Assembly (NCBI GenBank): GCA_017621205.1
Contig: JAGATQ010000017.1
Span: 62,001-126,000 of the forward strand
Direction: 5' to 3'
Length of the DNA stretch: 64,000 nt
Source: Lachnospira sp.
GTDB taxonomy: Bacteria > Bacillota > Clostridia > Lachnospirales > Lachnospiraceae
Position numbers and translations under genes: made by a program. Below the pieces are notes generated by a model. That model was not told the origin of the DNA. It saw nothing but the letters and a program-made list of their open reading frames with translations, and made no database searches. Every line of letters starts with the position of its first letter. Position 1 is the stretch's first letter. This document shows, piece after piece, positions 58,939 to 64,000 of this stretch.

Positions 58939-60357
58939 CTATTCACCCACATCCTCACCATTCCAGCAATACGTACAAAGATTCTCCGGTGGCAGCCCTA
59001 CCGCCTCTAACAAATCATCCAGACGATTATAACGAAGTGTCGTAAAATGCAGCTCCTTTCTTATCTCCTCAAGCATCTGCTCATATTTTTCAGAATCCGG
59101 GTCTGTATACTCCTTTAATACTTCGTCCGGTATATCCTCCGTTCCTTCAAGTCTCGCAATCACCCGCCTCGTAATCAACTCCATCTCAGAGGATGAACGA
59201 GAAAAATTGAGATATTTACAACCATACACCAATGGTGGACAAGCAGGACGGATGTGAACCTCCCTCGCACCACTCTTATAAAGAAAATCCGTTGTCTCTC
59301 TTAATTGTGTCCCCCGAACAATGGAATCATCAATCAACAGCAGGCTTTTATCCTTAATCAAATCATGTACTGCAAGCAGCTTCATTCTCGCAATCATATC
59401 CCGTTTGCTCTGCACTGTTGGCATAAAGGAACGCGGCCAGGTAGGCGTATACTTAATAAACGGACGGGAAAAAGGAATGCCGGATGCATTAGAATAACCA
59501 ATCGCATGTGCTGTGCCAGAATCCGGAACACCTGCTACAATATCCGGCTTCACATTGTCACGCTCGGCAAGCTTCACTCCGCAATTGTACCGCATCTGCT
59601 CTACACTGACTCCCTCATAAGAGCTGGAAGGATACCCATAATACACCCATAGGAAAGTACAAATCTTCATCTTGGTGCCCGGTGCCATCAAGGTTTTACA
59701 GCCTTCCTCATCCACCACAACAATCTCCCCCGGTCCCAACTCCTTCAAATCAGAATATCCTAAATTCTGATAAGCAAAGGACTCAAAAGAAAGGCAAAAG
59801 GAATCCTCCTTCATCCCTACCACGAGCGGTGTCCTTCCATACTTATCCCTCGCACCATAGATTCCCTTTGGTGTCAGTACCATCAAGGTCAGGGAACCAT
59901 CGATAAGCTCCTGTGCATAATGAATACCCTCAATCAGATTCTCCTTCTGGTTAATCATCGCAGCAACAAGCTCTGTCGGGTTAATATCCCCGCCGCTCAT
60001 CTCCAGAAAATGCGTATTGCCATCGGAGAAAATCTTATCTACAATCTCCTTCGTATTGTTAATCTTACTCACCGTAGTAATGGCATAAGTTCCATGATGG
60101 GAGCGGACAATCAGCGGCTGTGGCTCATAATCCGAAATACTGCCAATACCATAGTATCCCTTCATCTCCCGCATATCCTTGTCAAACTTGGTACGGAATG
60201 GAGAATTTTCAATATTATGAATTGCCCGGTCAAAGCCCTTTTCCCCATAAACTGCCATTCCGCCCCGTCTGGTACCAAGATGGGAATGATAATCCGTCCC
60301 AAAAAACAAGTCAAATAAACAATCATCCTTTGCTGCAACACCAAAAAATCCACCCAT
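58939..60357 (-). CDS. PurF-like amidophosphoribosyltransferase homologue lacking the catalytic Cys
   Basis: A 472-residue protein with both PurF domains. The N-terminal glutaminase-type domain begins MGGFFGVAAK; normal PurF has Cys where Gly2 or Gly3 stands, so glutamine hydrolysis by the usual nucleophile is not expected. Other glutaminase landmarks remain (HSHLGTRRGGMAVYG). The phosphoribosyltransferase domain keeps the PRPP loop LLIDDSIVRGTQL. The four cysteines at positions equivalent to the PurF 4Fe-4S ligands look present (ICTFLWVYYG, PACPPLVYGC, LCTYCW). AGGAGG precedes the ATG, so no missed N-terminus is likely. It follows the GGDEF gene by 100 bases, away from other purine genes. 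It may be ammonia-dependent or have a new role. Confidence 0.85.
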   Translation of the reverse strand: MGGFFGVAAKDDCLFDLFFGTDYHSHLGTRRGGMAVYGEKGFDRAIHNIENSPFRTKFDKDMREMKGYYGIGSISDYEPQPLIVRSHHGTYAITTVSKINNTKEIVDKIFSDGNTHFLEMSGGDINPTELVAAMINQKENLIEGIHYAQELIDGSLTLMVLTPKGIYGARDKYGRTPLVVGMKEDSFCLSFESFAYQNLGYSDLKELGPGEIVVVDEEGCKTLMAPGTKMKICTFLWVYYGYPSSSYEGVSVEQMRYNCGVKLAERDNVKPDIVAGVPDSGTAHAIGYSNASGIPFSRPFIKYTPTWPRSFMPTVQSKRDMIARMKLLAVHDLIKDKSLLLIDDSIVRGTQLRETTDFLYKSGAREVHIRPACPPLVYGCKYLNFSRSSSEMELITRRVIARLEGTEDIPDEVLKEYTDPDSEKYEQMLEEIRKELHFTTLRYNRLDDLLEAVGLPPENLCTYCWNGEDVGE

Positions 60358-60457
60358 AGTAGCCTCCTAAAATTTCTATCTGACATACACTTTAACTACA
60401 GTTTTCCCCTGTCATTATTTGCCCTTAAGACTCCTCCCCGTTTTTCTAGCTCCCTCA

Positions 60458-62779
60458 TCAAGGCATTCCCCTCTGATAGGAACCATTCTTCGCCTTCTTA
60501 GCACGCTTCTCCTCATAAAGCCTTTCATCTGCCCGCTCAATCACACCATAGATATCTACGTCTTCTCCACAGACAAACTCGCAGACACCCACACTCATCT
60601 CTATCGGATATGGCTTGCCACACTCTGTATTATGTCTTGCAGAAATCTCAGCAATACGACGTTTCATAATATTCTCATAGCCTGCCACTCCTACGAGTGC
60701 AAATATCACAAATTCATCTCCGCCAAAACGGGCAACAATATCTGTAGTACGGACTGCTTCTTTTAAAATCGCTGCCATCTCCTTAAGAGCAAAATCACCT
60801 TCCTCATGTCCATATTCATCATTTATCATCTTCAGGTTATCCATATCGGCATAGAGAATCATCGCATATTTGTCCATGTTTCTCTTATTACAAAGTGCCT
60901 CTTTGGCATATTCCAAAAAACCTCTGCGGTTATAAAGTTTTGTAAGCTCATCGGACTTTGACAACTCATCCAGCTTGCTATTATTCTCTTTAATTTTAAA
61001 TAGGCTTGCCTCTAACTTTTTCTGAATCGCGCCCTGCTGCTCAATCAACATGAGTGATTTTATCGCAATGGAAAGCTGTAATTGTGCCGGAGCAACATTT
61101 TTAAAGTTTTCCCAGTTGACTTCACATAGAAGCAGACCATACATCTCAATCCCGGAAAAAATAGGGGAAAGCACCATAGTGACACGCTGCTCCTTACGAA
61201 TCTTGTCATGTGTCATAATCTGGTTCGTATGCATTGATTGTTTTTCAGATGGAACATCAAATGCCTGATTATCATGACAATACGCCTTTAAAAGAATGGT
61301 CTTGGGATGATCGTATATATTATCCCTCGTGTGAACCACCGGTTTGGAAAACATATAAATATAAGAGCTTTTGATACCAATGTCATACATATTTCTCAAT
61401 GCCGATGCATAAGGGATTTTGTGAGGATTATTCATCATAAAAATCTCAGAAGTCATATTGCTCATCACCTGTCCAAGCTGACGTATCTGTTCCTGTTGGG
61501 CTCTGATATAGCGGTAATTAATGAGTGACAGTTTCTGGTAAAAGCCTCCAAACATGTCAGCAACCGCAATACGGTCAGCATCCTCTGTAAGCCGTTCGGA
61601 CAGCTTCGCCTTCATGGCGGTGAGGATAAAAAACAACTGCTCTACTGTCGTATACTGAAGCAGTGGTCTCTTTAACAACTGCAAAAATAATATCTCGCAA
61701 TCCTTTCGTAAATCAATAAGACATCCACCATCTACCATATCCCACAGCATATTACAAAGAATAGAAATCTCATCTTTAATCAGTGTCAGTTCCTTCGAAC
61801 GGATATATTTTGCAAATAAATAATCATGTATCTTGGCAATACAAATCTCATCCCCGCTAAAATATGGCAAATCATCAAAATCCTTTACTCCCCGATGCTC
61901 ATACTGCTGGCAGCCACAGGAAGAACGCTGTACAAAATGAGTGAAAATCTCCAGATTCTCCATCTTGCCGGTTGCAAGGAACTTCTCTGCATGAATTACA
62001 GCATAATAAGCAAGCTCAGCCGCATTTGCCTCAACCGTGGTAAGAGGTGGGCTTAAGGTCGGTGCAAAAATCGAGTTGTCAAAACCGATGACAAGTAAAT
62101 CCGAGCCTATCTCTATCCCCATTTTCTGAAGCTCTTCATACCCTCCCTGTGCCATACGGTCATTGGCAAATACGATTGCCTGCAGCTCCTCGTGTGCTTC
62201 GTAAAGACGTGCCGCAATCACACCACTGGTTTCCTCAAAATTACCATATACAATATATTCCTCCCGATACGGAATATCCCACCGCTCCAGCACCGTTTTG
62301 TACACATCCAGCCGTTCCATGGCGTCTGTGTTTGTTTTGGGACCGCTGACGAAACCGATACGGCGAACATTATGATGTTCAATTAAATGCTGAATGGCAT
62401 GATCAAAACCAATACGGTTATCAAAGGTAACCGACGGATAACCATCCATTTTGGAATATAATGTAATAATAGGAATTCCCGCATACCGCTCTAAAAAATG
62501 AATGCGCTCTTTTAAATCCACACGGCATCCTATCATACCCATCATTACATAAAGCACATCGATATGTTTTTCATTGATAAAACCAAATAAAGCATTATAT
62601 TGATAGCCATATTCCTGATGTGCATCAAAAGCATCACTCGAATCCAAATATCCACCAGGAATCACAAACATATTGGCATCAATATCAATTGCCCCCTGTT
62701 CCGCTCCCTTGCATGCCTCTCTGGTAAAGACCGCATCCATATCGTCTACCAAAAGGCCAATATTTAACCGGTTTCCCAT
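60458..62779 (-). CDS. Cytoplasmic sugar-binding-domain/GGDEF fusion (diguanylate cyclase)
   Basis: About 773 residues without signal peptide or membrane helix. The N-terminal 300 residues are a LacI/periplasmic-binding-protein-3 type ligand domain (NIGLLVDDMDAVFTREACKG, GFVSGPKTNTDAMERL, IVFANDRMAQGGYEELQKMG, VIGFDNSIFAPTLSPPLTTV), but without the DNA-binding helix-turn-helix of LacI. A helical, GAF-like central region (about 310-610) follows, then a GGDEF domain with intact ARFGGDEFVIF near residue 685. It should turn a cytoplasmic ligand, perhaps a sugar, into c-di-GMP. GGTGG precedes ATG 62779. The gene diverges from amtB. Confidence 0.88.
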   Translation of the reverse strand: MGNRLNIGLLVDDMDAVFTREACKGAEQGAIDIDANMFVIPGGYLDSSDAFDAHQEYGYQYNALFGFINEKHIDVLYVMMGMIGCRVDLKERIHFLERYAGIPIITLYSKMDGYPSVTFDNRIGFDHAIQHLIEHHNVRRIGFVSGPKTNTDAMERLDVYKTVLERWDIPYREEYIVYGNFEETSGVIAARLYEAHEELQAIVFANDRMAQGGYEELQKMGIEIGSDLLVIGFDNSIFAPTLSPPLTTVEANAAELAYYAVIHAEKFLATGKMENLEIFTHFVQRSSCGCQQYEHRGVKDFDDLPYFSGDEICIAKIHDYLFAKYIRSKELTLIKDEISILCNMLWDMVDGGCLIDLRKDCEILFLQLLKRPLLQYTTVEQLFFILTAMKAKLSERLTEDADRIAVADMFGGFYQKLSLINYRYIRAQQEQIRQLGQVMSNMTSEIFMMNNPHKIPYASALRNMYDIGIKSSYIYMFSKPVVHTRDNIYDHPKTILLKAYCHDNQAFDVPSEKQSMHTNQIMTHDKIRKEQRVTMVLSPIFSGIEMYGLLLCEVNWENFKNVAPAQLQLSIAIKSLMLIEQQGAIQKKLEASLFKIKENNSKLDELSKSDELTKLYNRRGFLEYAKEALCNKRNMDKYAMILYADMDNLKMINDEYGHEEGDFALKEMAAILKEAVRTTDIVARFGGDEFVIFALVGVAGYENIMKRRIAEISARHNTECGKPYPIEMSVGVCEFVCGEDVDIYGVIERADERLYEEKRAKKAKNGSYQRGMP

Positions 62780-62901
62780 ACTCTCTACCACCTTTGTATT
62801 CTAAGTACCCAATCACAAACCTATGCACAGTAAGTATACCACACAATATTGCTTGGAACAAGAATAGATTCATGAAGATTCCCCTCCCTGATAAAAAAGG
62901 G

Positions 62902-62930
62902 TTGCCAATCCTAAAATAGTATGCTAGTAT
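62902..62930 (+). promoter_or_regulatory. Predicted amtB promoter
   Basis: TTGCCA (62902-62907) and TAGTAT (62925-62930) are 17 bases apart. The transcript would start near 62937, only a few bases before a terminator-like hairpin, leaving a 137-base leader. Confidence 0.62.
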
Positions 62931-62941
62931 GTGTAAGGGCA

Positions 62942-62980
62942 AAGACGTCTAGATATCATCTAGGCGTCTTTTTGTCTTTA
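62942..62980 (+). terminator. Terminator-like hairpin in the amtB leader
   Basis: AAGACGTCTAGAT (62942-62954) pairs with ATCTAGGCGTCTT (62958-62970) with one wobble, followed by TTTTTGTCTTT-type sequence. Its place directly after the amtB promoter and about 100 bases before the gene suggests transcription attenuation. It could instead end a transcript coming from upstream, but no plus-strand gene lies there. Confidence 0.6.
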
Positions 62981-62983
62981 TAT

Positions 62984-63043
62984 GGCAATTGCGAAACCTC
63001 TATTTCCCAGACTTACTTATGACGGACCCGTTTCGCAATCGCC
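62984..63043 (+). promoter_or_regulatory. Second hairpin in the amtB leader
   Basis: GGCAATTGCGAAAC (62984-62997) pairs with GTTTCGCAATCGCC (63030-63043) with one wobble, around a 32-base loop. It lies between the terminator-like hairpin and the ribosome binding site. I do not recognise the ANTAR-type hexaloop motif in either hairpin. Confidence 0.5.
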
Positions 63044-63073
63044 TGATTACTTTTTAGCAGAAAGGATGATATT

Positions 63074-64000
63074 ATGAATACTGGTGACACTGGATTTATG
63101 TTGATTTGTGCCGCCCTCGTGTTATTTATGACACCGGGACTGGCATTCTTCTATGGAGGCTTAGTTAGACGAAAAAACGTATTAAATACAATGATGTCCT
63201 CCCTGTGTATCATAGGACTAGCCGCAGTGATGTGGATTGCTTTTGGCTATTCGTTAAGTTTCAATGGAGAGGGAATGTTTATCGGCAATTTGAAACAGGC
63301 ATTTTTAAATGGTATGGGAATGGGAACTGGAACCTATGCGGATAGTATTCCTGCCTATGTATTTGTCGCCTTCCAAATGATGTTTGCTATTATCACACCT
63401 GCACTGATTACCGGTTCTGTTGCGGGACGAATGAAATTCAAGGCATTGTTCCTGTTTATTATATTATGGTCCATTGTGGTATACTATCCACTTGCCCATA
63501 TGGTTTGGGGACACGGAGGCTTCTTAGGTGAAGTGCTTGGTTCTGTAGATTTCGCCGGGGGCAATGTCGTACATATTTCTTCCGGTGTCAGTGGACTTGT
63601 ACTAGCAATTATGCTTGGAAAACGGCGTGGTTATGAGCATCAGTCCTACCGGATTCACAATATCCCATTTGTTATATTAGGAGCATCCATTTTATACTTT
63701 GGATGGCTAGGATTCAATGCTGGTTCTGCCCTCGGTGCCAATGGTCTGGCTGCCCATGCATTTTTAACCACAACAACCTCTTGTGGTGCTGCGATGCTTT
63801 CCTGGATGGTAGTAGATATGATAATTATTGGAAAACCCACCGCTGTTGGTGCCGCAACCGGTCTGGTCCTTGGCTTAGTTGCCATTACCCCGGGGGCGGG
63901 CTTTGTACCAATCTGGTCTTCCTTCCTTATCGGTGCTATTGTATCTCCAATTTGTTATTTTACTATGTCGGTTGTAAAACGTAAATTTGGATATGACGAT
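63074..64000 (+). CDS. amtB: Ammonium transporter (N-terminal part; runs off the window)
   Basis: The first 309 codons of an Amt/Rh channel. Recognisable features are MTPGLAFFYGGLVRRKNVL (helix 1 and the following loop), VFVAFQMMFAIITPALITG, the conserved His-bearing stretch PLAHMVWGHGGFL, the FAGGNVVHISSGVSGL signature (about residues 157-172) and LGWLGFNAGSALGANG-like helix (YFGWLGFNAGSALGANG). It carries ammonium across the membrane and is normally controlled by a PII protein, often encoded next; that region is outside the window. AAAGGATG precedes the ATG. With gltBD it forms the ammonium-assimilation capacity of this region. Confidence 0.95.
   Translation, partial: MNTGDTGFMLICAALVLFMTPGLAFFYGGLVRRKNVLNTMMSSLCIIGLAAVMWIAFGYSLSFNGEGMFIGNLKQAFLNGMGMGTGTYADSIPAYVFVAFQMMFAIITPALITGSVAGRMKFKALFLFIILWSIVVYYPLAHMVWGHGGFLGEVLGSVDFAGGNVVHISSGVSGLVLAIMLGKRRGYEHQSYRIHNIPFVILGASILYFGWLGFNAGSALGANGLAAHAFLTTTTSCGAAMLSWMVVDMIIIGKPTAVGAATGLVLGLVAITPGAGFVPIWSSFLIGAIVSPICYFTMSVVKRKFGYDD

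Noticed and set aside
62942-63043. Classic ANTAR antiterminator RNA in the amtB leader
   Set aside because: ANTAR targets have two hairpins with hexanucleotide loops carrying A1 and G4; the loops here are 3 and 32 bases and do not fit, so only a generic attenuator is claimed.

Overview
The window looks like chromosome of a low-to-moderate GC, anaerobic, butyrate-producing Firmicute of the Lachnospiraceae type (Coprococcus/Butyrivibrio/Roseburia-like). Reasons: a complete thl-crt-hbd-bcd-etfB-etfA butyryl-CoA operon plus a butyrate kinase gene, strong AGGAGG-type ribosome binding sites, MurT/GatD peptidoglycan amidation, Ktr potassium uptake, YitT, HPr, and several c-di-GMP enzymes. The genus is inference; no rRNA or tRNA is present to settle it. 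Most genes lie on the minus strand.

Layout. 1-2.6 kb: the edge of an amidohydrolase gene, an orphan sensor kinase and a secreted Ig-like protein. 2.6-12.6 kb: ktrB-ktrA potassium uptake, a small membrane protein, a GGDEF-GGDEF-EAL protein and a two-component system with a very large kinase. 12.8-19.5 kb: a probable phosphate operon (Na/Pi symporter, response regulator, PhoR-like kinase) that continues by an ATGA overlap into a RecB-nuclease/XPD-helicase fusion. 19.6-27.7 kb: yitT, glutamate synthase gltB-gltD and an HPr gene. 27.8-32.3 kb: ABC-F ATPase (C-terminus cut off by an in-frame stop), a Rossmann-fold protein and a membrane GGDEF protein. 32.4-36.8 kb: murT-gatD, a metallo-beta-lactamase-fold hydrolase, buk. 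37-46.9 kb: a 2H phosphoesterase, a large secreted surface protein and the butyryl-CoA operon. 47.1-58.8 kb: pnp, aroD, a patatin-like lipase, rpsO, truB-ribF-truA, two uncharacterised genes, a MATE exporter and a DUF4143 ATPase. 58.9-64 kb: a PurF-like protein lacking the catalytic cysteine, a sugar-binding-protein/GGDEF fusion and the start of amtB.

Functionally, the window joins central carbon/energy metabolism (acetyl-CoA to butyryl-CoA with the Bcd/Etf branch; butyrate kinase for ATP), nitrogen assimilation (amtB, gltBD), phosphate uptake and sensing, and c-di-GMP signalling (three GGDEF proteins with different input domains).

The least ordinary content is non-coding. A family of three palindromes (about 36.8, 45.4 and 47.0 kb) keeps a similar 34-nt core, while its long stems differ in sequence between copies yet pair within each copy. 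A roughly 250-bp structured element lies downstream of pnp and a 163-bp inverted-repeat element lies in the predicted 5' UTR of the phosphate symporter. A consensus promoter is embedded in a perfect 26-bp-arm palindrome ahead of the DUF4143 ATPase. An intrinsic-terminator-like leader precedes amtB, and an inverted repeat brackets the gltB promoter. I found no insertion sequence, CRISPR array, prophage or recognisable defence island. The non-coding palindrome families are the best candidates here for something undescribed.
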